From NCBI GenBank assembly GCA_964034945.1, contig OZ035962.1, forward strand, positions 66,297,274-66,361,273: a stretch of DNA of 64,000 nucleotides. Direction: 5' to 3'. This DNA comes from Chrysopilus asiliformis (lineage: Eukaryota > Arthropoda > Insecta > Diptera > Rhagionidae). The translations under genes and the position numbers were made by a program. Positions within the stretch are counted from its first letter, which is position 1. Each line of letters starts with the position of its first letter. This document shows positions 34,601-46,389 of the stretch, in pieces. The notes under the pieces were generated by a model. That model made no database searches. It saw only the letters and a list, made by a program, of their open reading frames with translations, and was not told the origin of the DNA.

Positions 34601-37600
34601 ATCAATTTTGTTAAATCCGATTAACCGATTTCCACCAGGATCGTCCCATTTTAGGATCAACATGCTTATAAAATTTTACGGCTCTAGCTCCAGTAGTTTT
34701 TTGAGAAATCTTGTGTCCAAACTGACAGACAGAAAGACATTTTTGTAATAATGTCCCAATCGACTCACAAGTGTTCAGAGTCAAATATTTTCATGAATTC
34801 AATACTTTATTATATTTCGTGTAAAAAAAATAAAACTTACGCACTACGCCTTTAGACAGCAGACTCAATGGGGATTGAAATCCGAGTTGACTCGATTGTG
34901 CTGTTAATGTGTACCAAAGTGTTCTTATGAAGTCTGGCTTAAATGCTAGCGTATACAACAACCTAAAAAAATAAAACAAACATTTTGCCAAACCGAATTC
35001 ATGGTCCACACAGTATCAATACTTACTTATAGTCATAAATTGCCTGACGATTGTATATCATAAGATTATGACACACTTTACATAAGCTAAATAATACTCC
35101 CGGCTTATCTAGGAATCTGGTAACATTATCAACAATTACAAGCACTCGTTCTGATGCATTGAGCCTATCAACTATTTCCAACAGGCATTCCAGTTCTATC
35201 ACAGACATTCCAATTAATTGCGATTGATTTGACTCGGAATCGGTTGAATCATCATCATCATCGTTACTCCTGATGACACCATCAATTGTATTCATTTTAC
35301 AATTTTTTGGCAAATTTAATATATTACTGGACACTTCGGCTATTATTTCTATATAGTCACCCAGGCGTTCTGGCTTTTGAAGAACATCTGAAAGTAATAT
35401 TAGAATTTTTTTTATACGAGATAAAACCTGGGTCTAGAAAAAGTGGGAAAAATTGTTCTGAATAGAATGCCAAGACAAGTGATTCATCATCGTAATGTCA
35501 ATAAAATAAAAAAAAAACTCGACTACGCTACACCATGGAAAGAGATAGGATGAGAAGACGAGAAATACTTTATATTGTTTTCATTGTATGATGAAAACAT
35601 CGATGGTTTAGCGACGACCAGAGCTGGGCATACTTCAGTACATTTGATACTGCAGTACATGAGCAGTACCAGTACATAGATACTTGTACTGGTCTTGGCA
35701 CCAGTATGCACGATCAGTACCAGTACTTGAAGTACTTGTAATCGATGCACGGATCCAGTCCCAGTACAAAAAGTACTGGTACTGGTTTTTTACAATATTT
35801 GTATTTTTGTACTGGTTTTTTGCAATATCAGTACTTTTTGTACTGGTTTTGGTTTTTGCAGTACCAGTACTTTTTGCAGTAAAAGTACTGGAATTTTTTC
35901 AAGTATTTTTGCAAAAGTACTGGAATTTTTTCAACTATTTTTCGCGAAAGTACTGGAATTTTTTCAAGTACTTTTGCACAAGGACTGGAACTTTTTCAAG
36001 TACTTTTGCAAAAGTACTGCAATTTTTTCAAGTATTTTTCGCGAAAGTACTGATATTTTTCAAGTACATAGCACTGGTACTGGAGTTGCAGTACCAGTAC
36101 CGATGTTGGTATTTTTGTACTGCTCAGTCGGAGCAATACCAGTACAAAATTTACTGGTACTGAAATCTCAGTACCAGTACTTTTTGTACTGATACTGGAA
36201 TGAGGTTAAAAGTATCATTACCATATACTGGTACTGATACTTGAGTACAGTAATCCCCCGCTATACGGACGCTCGTTTTACGGAAATTTGAAGTTACGGA
36301 CATGACTAATATAGGAACAAATTCGCTATACGGATAAAAAAATTCGCTATTACGGACAAAAAAATTTTTTTTTGAATCACAGAAAAAAATCAAGAAAAAG
36401 TCCTCCATAATTATGTTGTATTTATTGTAAATGTACATACTTAATTTCTCCGAAATTTCTGACACATTTTGTGTATACACAAAAGAGAATTAAAAAAAGG
36501 CAATAAAAAACTGCAGTGCGGTGTATTTTTAAAAAAATCTATTTGCTATTCTTAAGCGAGAACTCCAATTGGGCAGAGGCAGCAGCAGAGGCAGAAGCAG
36601 CAGCAGAAGCAGAATCTGCTTTCTGTCCCACAATGAAATTTGAATTCTGACGAAACTAGCAGAAACCTACGTAGAAACAGCTACGTTTTTTTGTCCGCGG
36701 CAGGATTTGTCCCATAATATTTTGTTGGTTTTAACATATTCAATTGATTTATGCTCCATTTCGAGTAGTATAAATATTTTTTTTCTATAATTATATAGTT
36801 TTCTCATTATTCTAGTGGTTAAATAATTATTTTAATATATTATACTAATCTGTTTCGTATTACGGATTTTTTTGGTACGCATCTATCTATTTTTAATACG
36901 ATCTTATACTAAAATAGGTTTCTTTTTACGGAATTTCGATATACGGACAGTTTCCGTAGAACGCATCCCGTCCGTAAAGCGGGGGATTACTGTATTTGAG
37001 TTTTGCCCAGCTCTGGCGACGACCCATGCATTGAGTTGCATGTTTTTTGCCCGATTTTGATATACAGTAGAGATTCGGTAATTCGAATCAATACAAACTA
37101 ACTAGACCTAATTCGAATTACTGGATTGGTTTTTTTATGGTGGACATTTTGTTTAATAAAACAGTCTTAATGATTTTAAAATTAATGGCCGAACAGTTAC
37201 GACGGTACATACCACCACGCAAATTTTGCTGGTAAATGCGTTAGTTTTTGTATTCAAGCCATTTCCATCCTCGACCAGAAAAGTTCGAACTACAGAGAGC
37301 AATATATCAACCACAATTCGAATTACAAGATACCCAATATAAAAAATGGTTGTTCGAATTAGCGTGATTTTTGAATTACAGTGTTCGAATTACCGAGTCT
37401 CTACTGTACCACATTTCTTTGGAACATACCAACAGTACAATTTAAGGGATGAGTTTAATCATATTTGTGGCGACAACCAATGACCGCTTGAGTGTCATTT
37501 TAATGTACAGTAAAGTCTCGGTAATCCGGCCCAATAATTGTGAGGGGTAGTTCGGATTACCAAAAAATTCGGACTACCGGATACTAAATTTTATATGAAA

Positions 37601-39894
37601 TTTCACAAGTTTATATAATACATGTCATTATTTTTTTTATTTTCCGTTTTATTGCTTTACATTCTTCACGTTAACTTAAGGGTTTTTGTGCTGTTTTAAC
37701 GTTTGGTACAATTTTTCAAAAAAAAAAACGTCGAAGTAATTTTTTTTTAAATCTCTATTCTGGAAAATATAACAGGCAATAAAATGTGTTAACGCAACCT
37801 CCATGAAACATTTGTGACAGTTTAACCAAAACTAAATCCCTTATCGTATGCGCAAGAATGAGAAGAGAATTAGAGGTTTGGGGGTACTTCCCCATAAATT
37901 TAGAGTTTCTTCCGTTTTGAGACTAACGGCAGAAAAACCGCCGATCCGCATAGTGTGTGAGATGCTATGGGATACGACACGACTGGGGAAACAAAATTCT
38001 ATGTGAGATGCAAATCGAGTGCGATTTTGGTGGAACTCTTTTTTAGCATGTATGGACCTATATATTCTGTACTAGCTTGCATACCCGTCGTTGCCGGGTT
38101 AAGTTTTTTCAATTTTTTTTATGGTCTATGTTGGAGCTAAACTTCAGGCCAATCGGCTCGGTAGTTTCCCCGCGAAAGGGTAACATAGAGGAAGAGCTAA
38201 GTTTCGAGATCACATTACCCCCTCCCCTTACTCCCCCACCTCTCGGGCTACTTTTTAATGGGTCTTTGTTGGGGCTGGACCCCCGACGAACATCTATGCC
38301 AAATTTTCAGGCCAAACGGGTCAGTAGTTTCCCCGCGAAAGAGTAACATAGCGCAAAAACTAAATTTCGAAATCACTTTACCCCCTCCCCTTACTCCCCC
38401 CACCCCTCGCGCTACTTTTACGTATGCCTATGTTGGAACCAGAACTACCACAGACAGCCGTTTTTGCGTGAAAGAGGAACAGACAGACAGACAGACACCA
38501 ACTCATTTTTATATATTAGTATGATTTACGATATTATATTTCGAGATGCAAATCAAATTCAAATCGGAATTCTGATTACAGGGTACCAAGTATTATACCA
38601 GTTTGGATTACAGAGAACCAAATGAACTTATTTATAAGTTTGGATTACCGGGAACTCGGATTAGCGAGATCTTACTGTATTTGAACCTACAAAAAGAAAA
38701 TTTTTCCTGCACATGAAAATCGACTTAAGCGGTTATTACAGACATGTCAAACGAGTTTATTCCGTTTAGCTACTTTGAAAACCTTAAAAATATAAAAATG
38801 GATACTTAATATTATCAGAACACTTACCGAAATGTTTCTTATCCAAAACTAATAGAGAATACAAAATGAAACTCGTTGGTTGACCAGCAAAGCAATTTTC
38901 GTTGCTATTCTCACCATCAACTTGCATTTTATTCTCTTTTGATTTATATCCCGAACTTAGGCATTCTATAAGTTTTTCAAATGGGAACTCATTGATTTCT
39001 GCAAGGCATGGTAGAATATAATATCGAATTGCCTCTGATAATTCGGGCCTCAGAATCCAGTAAGCAAATGATTGGCATATCTTGTCTCCAAAATTGAAAC
39101 CTTGTCCAGTAAGTTGAAGGGGTCGCAATATCATATGAAATAGAGCCTCGCATATTTGATTCGGTGGATGAAGTGTTGTACCATCAAGGGGTGGACATTT
39201 AAAATCCAATACAATTCGTATAACTTCAAAGTATTTATGCTCTACTAGGAAAATGAAAATACTTTCTAGATATCTCTTAATCCGATCGTCATCATTTATA
39301 TATTTTGCTATTGAATCTTTTGATGAGAATGTCTCAAGCATTCTAAGTGGAATTGCGGGCGAGATATTTGGTATAGTCAGTTGTTCGAGACATATAAATA
39401 GAAGCTTCTTGACGCGATATAACCAAAGGGGCTCTGTTATTGAATTTGTAATTATTTTGGATGGACTTCTAAGCAGGAACTGACTGACATCGATCTGCAA
39501 AGGAATTACAAGTATTAATTGGGTACGAGTTGAAGAGTCTCAGGTGAAGTCATACCAATCGATCACAATCTCGAAGATTCTTTTTTGAGTAGAAGAATAT
39601 TAGTCTCTTGACAAGAAAACCTAGTATTTCGTCATTGTTTAAGTTGTCCTTCTGGCTACGATAAATACTGTCAAATGATTCACGTTCAGTATTCTTCTTC
39701 CGCTGCCTGTGAATAAAACTCCTTGTATAGGACTGAAGGACAATAGCTCCATTATTTTGCTGCCGTAATTTTGTGCGTCGAAGTCTTTCTTCTTGGGCCT
39801 TGCGGATTATGGTTTCTCGGTCACTGTTGTGTGAAACACCACCTAAACTTTGTATCGGAAGTCTACGATAATCGCCGTCGAAACTATTATACAT
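26979..39894 (-). CDS. Ube3c: UBE3C/Hul5-type HECT E3 ubiquitin ligase
   Basis: Exons in transcript order: 39894-39556, 39494-38828, 35387-35027, 34962-34841, 34106-33354, 33285-33141, 27908-27209 and 27146-26979. Intron borders are GT..AG and phases fit throughout, giving 1084 aa, the length of human UBE3C. The start is the Met of [12 protein letters not shown], matching the family N-terminus, not the upstream in-frame Met. An IQ motif ([18 protein letters not shown]) lies near residue 50. The HECT domain begins in exon 5. Exon 6 has [12 protein letters not shown], and exon 7 ends with [12 protein letters not shown], placing the catalytic Cys at about residue 1020. The C-terminus [11 protein letters not shown] ends as in the family. 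Family role: a proteasome-associated ligase that elongates ubiquitin chains (K29/K48) on stalled substrates. Introns 2 (3.4 kb) and 6 (5.2 kb) are almost entirely nested transposons. Confidence 0.93.
28065..28308. mobile_element. Palindromic MITE with GGGGCCTTATTCTAG ends
   Basis: Two arms of about 105 bp are near-perfect inverses, starting GGGGCCTTATTCTAGAACTC. ACTCGG/CCGAGT motifs recur within the arms. It lies in intron 6 of the UBE3C-like gene and encodes no protein. No target duplication is evident. Confidence 0.75.
28360..30041 (+). mobile_element. DINE-1/HINE-like helentron, copy C, split by a later insertion
   Basis: The 5' part (28360-28828) has the TATACCC..GGGTATA end, the GTCC/GTCT block (short here) and the conserved middle. 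The 3' part resumes at 29961 with TTCGAATTTTGATACGAATA, the CACCATACGGGT sub-TIR, the ATTGCC-type hairpin (here ATGGCCAGATTGGCAAT) and AGCTTTTGTTATGTT. The two halves are separated by a 1132-bp TIR element with a CTG duplication. Confidence 0.8.
28829..29960. mobile_element. TIR element inserted in helentron copy C (CTG duplicated)
   Basis: Ends GTGGCCTATTCTCGAAACG and CGTTCCGAGAATAGCGCCC are near-inverses, and CGAAACGTTTCGG and related motifs recur in the flanks. CTG flanks both sides (28826-28828 and 29961-29963). Other helentron copies carry the uninterrupted ACAACTGTTCG or TATAACTGTTCG, which proves the insertion point and a 3-bp target duplication. The frames inside have no known domain. 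Confidence 0.8.
30352..30592. mobile_element. TTAA-flanked MITE (241 bp), piggyBac-like
   Basis: TTAA occurs at 30348-30351 and 30593-30596. The ends CCCCTTCAGACCTG and CGGGTCTGAAAGAG are near-inverses. The internal phrase AATGTGTACAAA(C/T)GT occurs twice. It is nested in the hAT-like element. Confidence 0.7.
30818..31147. mobile_element. Nested TIR element with AGGGGCCACATCTAT ends
   Basis: The left end AGGGCCACATCTATCAGTTT and the right end (read inward) AGGGGCCACATCTATTAGTT are inverted repeats of about 30 bp. Further CAGTTTTCCATCAGT and CAGTCGCAACTG motifs are repeated inside. It is nested in the hAT-like element; the target duplication is unclear. Confidence 0.65.
31450..32032 (+). mobile_element. 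DINE-1/HINE-like helentron, copy D
   Basis: A full-length copy with 5' TATACCCGTATGGTGAAACC, a (GTCT)n/(GTCC)n block at about 31582-31648, sub-TIR CACCATACGGGT, hairpin ATTGCCAGATTGGCAAT and the 3' tail CTTTTGTTATGTT. It is inserted in a T-run immediately to the right of the hAT-like element, apparently within that element's target duplication. The RTDR-repeat frames are shadows. Confidence 0.85.
32573..32670 (-). mobile_element. Helentron 5'-end fragment, copy E
   Basis: Only the first 100 or so bases of the family remain in reverse orientation (ending GGTTTCACCATACGGGTATA). A local rearrangement duplicates GGGATC/CACACACAAAAATG. Confidence 0.7.
35640..36240. repeat. AGTACTGG-type degenerate minisatellite inside the hAT MITE
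   Basis: Dozens of variants of CAGTACCAGTACTTTTTGTA and AAAGTACTGGAATTTTTTCA run through about 600 bp. The core AGTACTGG/CCAGTACT is present in both orientations. The 159-aa frame at 35684-36163 (rich in YWYWF) is a translation of this repeat, not a gene. Confidence 0.8.
36248..36992. mobile_element. pogo/Tc1-like TA element nested in the hAT MITE (745 bp)
   Basis: TA lies outside both ends (36246-36247 and 36993-36994). The ends CAGTAATCCCCCGCTATACG and CGTAAAGCGGGGGATTACTG are inverses apart from one base, and further ATACGGACA/TTACGGA motifs recur. No transposase is readable. A short GCAGCAGAGGCAGAAGCAG run lies at about 36580. Confidence 0.8.
37065..37406. mobile_element. pogo/Tc1-like TA MITE (342 bp)
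   Basis: TA lies outside both ends (37063-37064 and 37407-37408). The ends are CAGTAGAGATTCGGTAATTC and its near-inverse GAATTACCGAGTCTCTACTG. The interior repeats ATTCGAATTA-type motifs. It has no coding content. Confidence 0.8.
37508..38677. mobile_element. pogo/Tc1-like TA element (1170 bp) containing a Helitron
   Basis: TA lies outside both ends (37506-37507 and 38678-38679). The ends CAGTAAAGTCTCGGTAATCC and GGATTAGCGAGATCTTACTG are near-inverses, and CGGATTACC/GGATTACAG motifs recur near the ends. The Helitron 38072-38524 is inside it. No transposase was recognised. Confidence 0.75.
38072..38524 (-). mobile_element. Complete small Helitron (453 bp, TC...CTAG, inserted A^T)
   Basis: Read on the minus strand it begins TCATACTAATATATAAAAAT and ends with the hairpin ACCCGGCAACGACGGGT followed by ATGCAAG and CTAG. 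The host bases are A before and T after, the canonical Helitron insertion site. A GTCT run follows the 5' end. The centre has two copies of a block of about 130 bp (TTTCCCCGCGAAAG, CCCCCTCCCCTTACTCCCC). It encodes no Rep/helicase, so it is non-autonomous. Confidence 0.85.
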
Positions 39895-42117
39895 CTCGCT
39901 ACACAGCCGAATCACATAAAATTTAAATCAACTGGATCAATGATATACCAAAACTGTTCACACAATCAGGAAATTCTGACTTTTTTTTCTCGACACTTCG
40001 CAATGACTTTTGCGAGTCACCCAAAACCCAATTATACCCAACAAACTCAAATCGGGGTAATTTGTAATAGAAAAATACAAAATAGAGTACAACTATGAGG
40101 GATACTACTCCACTATCGCCAGCTCAATTTGAAAATATGTCTGAATTTCTTGCGTGACTGTGGGCCGATATGAACCGTTTTACGTTAAACATGTGTTACT
40201 TGGTAAATAAAGGTCCGTTTCTACCATTATCTACTGGCCGGCAAGTAGCTTGTCGGTACACACGATTTGTATCATAGTATGCGTTTACTAGAGCGACTTA
40301 ATAACTACACTGTCGCCAATCGTCACTCTTCTTCGAAAGTGCACTATTCGAACCGTCCATATTCGAATATGTATGTATTGTGAAAAATTTCTCATTATTT
40401 TTTCAATTTTCTAAGCAATTTACGTGATTTAGATTTTTGTTAGCCCTCAAACAATAACAATATTTCCATATTAAAAGTTTAAAGTTGCTATTTTGTAAAT
40501 CTGCGATTATAAGAAAATATTTTGAAAAATAGTGCTAAAAGTTTTTTCGCAATAATGAATCAAATTTTTAAAGTTCTTCACGCTCGTTTTTCAGTTCGGC
40601 GGTTATTTTTACACGTCCCAATGTCCTATATCTAAAAATGGTTTCGTAAAAAAGAGAAAGAACAACTTTTGCAAAAAAAAATGCATACGTTGCCAGATGT
40701 CGCATTTGTAGTTTCTTATAGGATGCAGTCATCGCCAGGTGTTTGTAGATGAAATTAAACGACTTCAACTGGATGCTATAAAGATCATGTGGAACTATAA
40801 AATTAAACTCACAAATTCTTCATAAATGGACTCTCTCCATTGCTAGGATATTTTAGTTGCGATAAAAATGTGTTACAAATAGAAAGAGACAGATAGCTGT
40901 AATTGTCAATGGGAAAGACAGAATACGGGCACGAGTCTTTATAGAAAGTTTTATAGGATAAAATTATAGGAATTTAAACCGTATTCCATGTCCAAAACAT
41001 TCTATTTGCATCTCCGAATCACATATCTGTATGTCCTCTAATATCTCAAATTTCCTACCTGTAAATATGGTTATTATTATTATTATAGTCTGTATACCAA
41101 AACATGTAATAAATATAAATACCTTCGTTGTTATTCATTGTATTGTAAGTTTTGAAACTGCATATGTCAAAAACATACAGATTTTGACTACTTTTGTAGT
41201 TTATTTTATAGGAACCGTACGTCAGTTCAACTACATCTACCAAAGCGACACCTGGCGACCTGGCAATGGGGAGAGCCCTAAACTGGTGAGATTCAATACA
41301 TTTTAGTTGTGTTTTTTATTATTATAAAATGGATAATAAAGGAAATATTTATATCTATTATAGCTACTCATATAAAAATAGTTCATAATAATAACCATCC
41401 ATTCATATAGAAAATTTGAGATAACCGAGAACGGTGTGTTAGACGATTCGGAGGGTTTCCGTATGTATGTATGTATGTTCCGAAGACAGTATGTATGTTC
41501 CGAAACAGCACGGATATAGAATGGTTGGACTAGATAGTCTTTAATCTAGAGAGTGAACAATGGGACGTGTAAAAATGGTTGCCAAGCTAAAAAACTAGCA
41601 GTTTAAAAAATTGATTCATTGTAACAAATAGATAGAATTGCCAAAATAATTGAAATCGATTAATATAAGTAAAAACCCATGTCCGGGGTAACAAAAAAAA
41701 TTTCGAAAGTCGTAGTTGTTTTCATAAATTGCAAATTTGTTTACAGACTATTCTAATCTGGAAAAAGCCAGTTAAAACCTAATAAAGTGTTCTAATTGGA
41801 GTTAATAGACTATCCTACTCAGTAGAACAGTCTGTTAAGCGCAGATGTCCACTCTCTAGATTAAAGTCTCTCTAATCACAGTGTTCAGAGTTTTCTGAGA
41901 TATAAAAAAAACTTATCCTCTGTTATTTTACCATGGGTTTTGCAGTATCTGACTCACGATTGGGTATTCATCATCACGGTTGAGTTGGATTGAGTTTTCG
42001 TTTCAAATTTGAAATTTCATTAATTTGTAAGTTTTTGCTGACAACAAGTCATCGTCAATTGTTCAAGTGGAGTTCCTGGCATATAATTTTCAAATTACCT
42101 TTCAAATTCCGATGAGA
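39895..42117. other. Divergent intergenic region between the UBE3C-like gene and Rpn13
   Basis: About 2.2 kb separates the two start codons, so the 5' ends and promoters of both genes should lie here. No TATA box could be assigned with confidence. A (GTAT)n-type run (GTATGTATGTATGTATG) lies at about 41460, with a near-duplicate GTATGTTCCGAA motif. Short frames in the region have no recognised domain. Confidence 0.5.
41526..41880. mobile_element. TIR element in the divergent region
   Basis: GTCTTTAATCTAGAGAGTG near 41537 and its inverse CACTCTCTAGATTAAAGTC near 41850 form inverted repeats. The borders and target duplication are not certain. No coding capacity. Confidence 0.55.
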
Positions 42118-45100
42118 ATGTTTGGTCGCCAAAGTGGTTTAGTGGGCTCTTCCTCTGGAGGCTCAATTGTCGAGTTTCGGGCGGGGCGAATGAATATGGT
42201 GGGAAATATGGTCCACCCGGACACTAGAAAAGGGCTAGTATACGTAGTCCAGGCTGAGGACGGGCTTATTCACTTTTGCTGGAAAGATCGAGTCACAGGA
42301 AAGGTAAGACTGGATGTGAGGTTATGTCGCCATTGTTTTGTAAAAGTCATCTTTCGTTTTCTTTCTTCCAAATTGCAAATCATTTAGGTAGAAGACGACT
42401 TGATAGTATTTCCCGATGATTGCGAGTTTAAGCGCGTAGAGCAATGTAAAACTGGCCGAGTCTTTGTTTTGAAATTTAAGTCATCATCCCGACGTCTTTT
42501 CTTCTGGCTCCAAGAACCAAAAACGGAAAAGGACGAGGATTATTGCCGCCGCATAAACGAGGTCATGAACAATCCCCCTTCTGCTAACAGAAGCTCGAAC
42601 GACAGTGGAGATCTTCAGTACATGTTGAACAATATGTCACAACAACAACTCATGCAGTTGTTTGGCGGCGTGGGACAAATGGGCGGATTGAGCTCCTTAC
42701 TGGGATCTATGAAGTAAGAGACGCAATTTCGATGTTAACAGTGAACAAAAGCATTTTTCTAGTCTATATTAATAATGTTAACACTTAATGTTAATTCATA
42801 TAAACACAACACATCAATGGTAACCCTGGATTTCTTAGAGTAGGGGTTGGGGCGTATAGTTTCCAATGTTTTTGATTTTCAGAACCGAGTTTATATCGCA
42901 CTAAGTTCGGTTTTTTTTACTTTCCGCTTCCGAATCAAAAACGGGGGCAGATAGAGACTTTCTGATCAGTACGAAACTTATTTTAGGCAAAACTATGAGG
43001 ATATTCGTGTATCTGTTGGTCGGCCTGTTCGTTGTACGTATCTTAAATAACTCGAGAACGAGTTGGGCTAGCGACTTGAAATTTTTTGTGAATAACTTTT
43101 ACAAAAATCCTAGTTTTTTATCAACTTTTGGGAAAGTAACGTTAGGTATAACGGGTGCCTGCCACCCCGTTTGGGGTTGCTCAAATCCGATTTTAGTGTC
43201 AAAAGATCTGTAAGAATAACTCAAAAGCAAAATGTATAAACAAGAGTAGCAAAATACTGCTATTTAAAAAAAATGCACTAAAAAGGAAAAAAATAGTTAC
43301 TTTTTCAGGCGCTGTAATAAAAGTGAGATAACAGTATAAAAAATAAAATAATTATTTATTTCATTTTTATTTCTTATACACAGCGTCTAAAAGATCATTA
43401 TTTCCTTTCAGTGCATTTTTAAAAAGGATATTTTTTAATTTTTTTTTAATTTGATGCATATTACATAACATTGCATAATACCAGTAACTAAAGAAATATC
43501 GGTTGATTCCATATTAAAGCCAATATTGCCCTTCCTATGTTATTTATCGTCGGAAATCGCTTCAAACAAGATCGATTTAGCAAAACAACAAGAAAAAACT
43601 CAGAAGACGTTTAAAAAAAAAACTGTTTGTACTAAATGACTTGATATTTGTTTTAATTGATTTAGCATGCCAGAAAACGTTACAAATGACACCCCACTTG
43701 ATACATTTGAAAAAAAAAAAACAATTTCTTAAAGATCCACCTCCTATCCCCAACCAAAAAACCACTTTCCCCCATTCCAATAACCGGTTTAACCGGTTTT
43801 TTTGACATCTCTAGTCTGCATAACAGATAAACTACAAAACTAAATTCAGTCGCTGCATTAGCCTGTGCCATAGATTAATACAATTACTATATATGGAAAT
43901 TAAACGCAAATTCTCGTTTACCTAATGCGAGTAAAACGAGAAGCGATAAAAATTTAAAAAAACACCATTTTGCGATGTGAGAAATCTCTTTCTTCCTCAC
44001 AGGCATAAATGCAACGCAAGAAGAGCACACAAAAGCTGTTCACGACAGTAACACAAACGACCTCCCGACAGCGGAATGTTTACATTTTTAATCTGTCTCC
44101 AATGCAATATGTCATATGCACCACAAATATCCTGATTTCACCTGTTAACAGTGATTATTTTTAATAACTTTTGCCACAAATGAACACTAAAATGTCCCCA
44201 AAAGAGTTTCTTCAATGACTTGTTAGGGAATGTTTAGCAGACAATAAGAAAAATCCCGAAAGAAAATTTTTTAGGGTTCCAGCACCGGCAGAAACGTATA
44301 TTTTTATATTATTTGCGAGCAGAAAATCACCAAAACTTAAAGAAACCCGTATATATTACCGATATTCACATTTGAACTTCGCAAATTTTGACATAAATTC
44401 ACAAAACTATCTGTTTTCGTTGTTTTTTATTATTACCGAACTTTGTTTTGATGTTGATTTTAGACGCAGTATTGCCAATATGTAAGATGTATATGCTTAT
44501 GTATTCAATAATAACGTATTCAAATCCGAGATGTGGCAGCACTGTATACGATACACACACAAAATCAATTCCTATCTTCACAAAGAAGATGAGGCGGGTA
44601 GAACAAAAGTTTCTCATACTCTTCTAACCGAAAATGTCTTCTTAGAATTTTCCCATCTATAGTAGTTGTATTAATCTATGCCTGTGCTGAAACTATTCGG
44701 GTTTTATATACACCCAACTCTCTATTTACACGAATTTTAAGTTAAACGGTTCAAAAAAGTCTTTCTGTTTTGATTTTTTTTTTGATATAACATGATTTTA
44801 ATGTCATTGTCTTATAATTATTTAACTAAATGCTACATAAATACAATAAAGGTATTTACATTTGCTATTAAAATAGTTGTTGTCGTCGTAAAATAGTAGG
44901 TATTATTTGATAAAGTTTTGCTCCAAACCGTGAAAGCACTTTTTCGCGGCTGTATTAAAATCGAAAAGATACTATTTATATTTTTACTTATATTTTTTAT
45001 TTTTTTCTCACAAAAGATACTCATAATTTTACTCACACCACTCTAATTATTTTCATTAATCACCAAATCACTTAAAACTAGTGTACAAAACGCTCCCATT

Positions 45101-46344
45101 TCTACTCTTTCGTTCTTCTCCCAAGGATAATTGAAATCAACAGAAAATAAAAACCAATCTCTAGGGAACGAAATTCGGCTTTTCAAAATAACGTTCCTTA
45201 GAACGAGAATTAAATTATGGTTTTTACGCTCCTGCTCTTATGATGTTTAGATTTGCGCTTTGTTTAACCTAATATTTTACGCCAAGCGGTTAATACACAA
45301 AAAATGCATTTTTTAGAGAGCAGGAGGAGTTGATACTACTCTGACGAATTCTGACTGTTACCATGAACCGATAAAAGCGGTTCCTGTAACCGGAACAGTA
45401 TTTACTTTTTAAAAACCAGAGAGTAATTCGAACCGGTAAAAACTAAAAAAACGAAACCGAAAGCCGGAGCGATACAATGCCCGGTTCGAAGCTCTACTAG
45501 TTTGAAATAATGCTGATTTCTTATTGTTAAAGAAATGAAAATCTGACTGATCGACGCTACCACGGAACCCCTTTTAATAATAATCTGGCAAAGTATAATC
45601 CATTCGCAATAACAAAAAAATCTATACAACTAAGGAAATTATATTGCTAAACATAACTTACATATTTATAATCCCAGAAATTTCAATGTAATTTATATAT
45701 TTTCATATTCCAGTCGATCTTCTGATAGCAATTCTTCATCTCGTACTACAAGTACACCATCAGCCAATCGTACTTCGAATTCTACAAGTGGTAGTGGAAC
45801 AGTTACTACACCAACTGGTGGCAGTACTACTACTACTGCTAGCACGCCCGACAATGCGGCAATTTTATCAAGGACGCCAGTGGCGCCCAAGGCACCTCGT
45901 AAGACTGGTTCTGGAACTACTCGTGTTACATTGCCAGATCTCCAGTCCTATTTATCGGCTCTTTCTCCAGATGCTGCTGGCAACTCTAGATCAGTAAACA
46001 TTGATTTGTCGTCTGCTATATCGACGTCGGACGCTGTTATTCAATTAATATCTGATCCCGAGCGTGCTAACTCACTGTCAGCACATCTGCCAAATACCGG
46101 CACTACTGAACCCACAAAGCAACAACTAAAGGAAACACTCACTTCGCCGCAGTTCCAGCAAGCCCTATCATTATTCTCCAGTGCATTGCAATCAGGACAA
46201 TTAGGACCAGTGGTTTCACAGTTTCAATTGTCATCGGAAGCTGTTGCTGCTGCCAATACTGGAGATTTGGAGCAGTTTGTCAAAGCTTTAGAAAAGTCAG
46301 CTAAAACCAAAGACGCTACTTCCGACAATGCGACGAAGGAATAA
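42118..46344 (+). CDS. Rpn13: Proteasomal ubiquitin receptor Rpn13/ADRM1
   Basis: Three coding exons, 42118-42303, 42388-42713 and 45714-46344, join in frame through GT..AG introns to give about 380 aa. The start is the Met of MFGRQSG, the conserved family N-terminus; an ATG two codons upstream is less likely. The Pru domain spans about residues 15-130 ([54 protein letters not shown]). It binds ubiquitin and Rpn2 in the 19S particle. A Ser/Thr/Gly-rich linker follows in exon 3 ([11 protein letters not shown]). The C-terminal DEUBAD domain (about 250-360, with [20 protein letters not shown] and [13 protein letters not shown]) recruits and activates the deubiquitinase UCH37/UCHL5. Intron 2 is 3 kb and holds a TIR element. 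The gene lies head-to-head with a proteasome-linked ligase. Confidence 0.95.
43862..44688. mobile_element. TIR element in Rpn13 intron 2 (about 830 bp)
   Basis: The left end CCTGTGCCATAGATTAATAC and right end GTATTAATCTATGCCTGTGC are imperfect inverses that continue through CAATTACTATATATGG. The interior is AT-rich with no recognised protein. The exact borders are uncertain. Confidence 0.6.
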
Positions 46345-46389
46345 CCGAATGGGCCATCAGCATATTATACTTTATTTTGAGGTGGTTAA

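Larger units (their letters stand above)
35619..37015. mobile_element. hAT MITE with perfect 8-bp target duplication (1397 bp)
   Basis: The element starts CAGAGCTGGGCATACTTCAG and ends TTTTGCCCAGCTCTG, with inverted terminal repeats of about 12 bp. The flanks are identical: GCGACGAC at 35611-35618 and again at 37016-37023. Eight bases are the hAT target length. It holds a degenerate AGTACTGG minisatellite and a nested TA element, and lies in intron 2 of the UBE3C-like gene. Confidence 0.88.

Noticed and set aside
35684..36163. 159-aa Tyr/Trp/Phe-rich frame
   Set aside because: It is a translation of the AGTACTGG minisatellite inside a hAT MITE.
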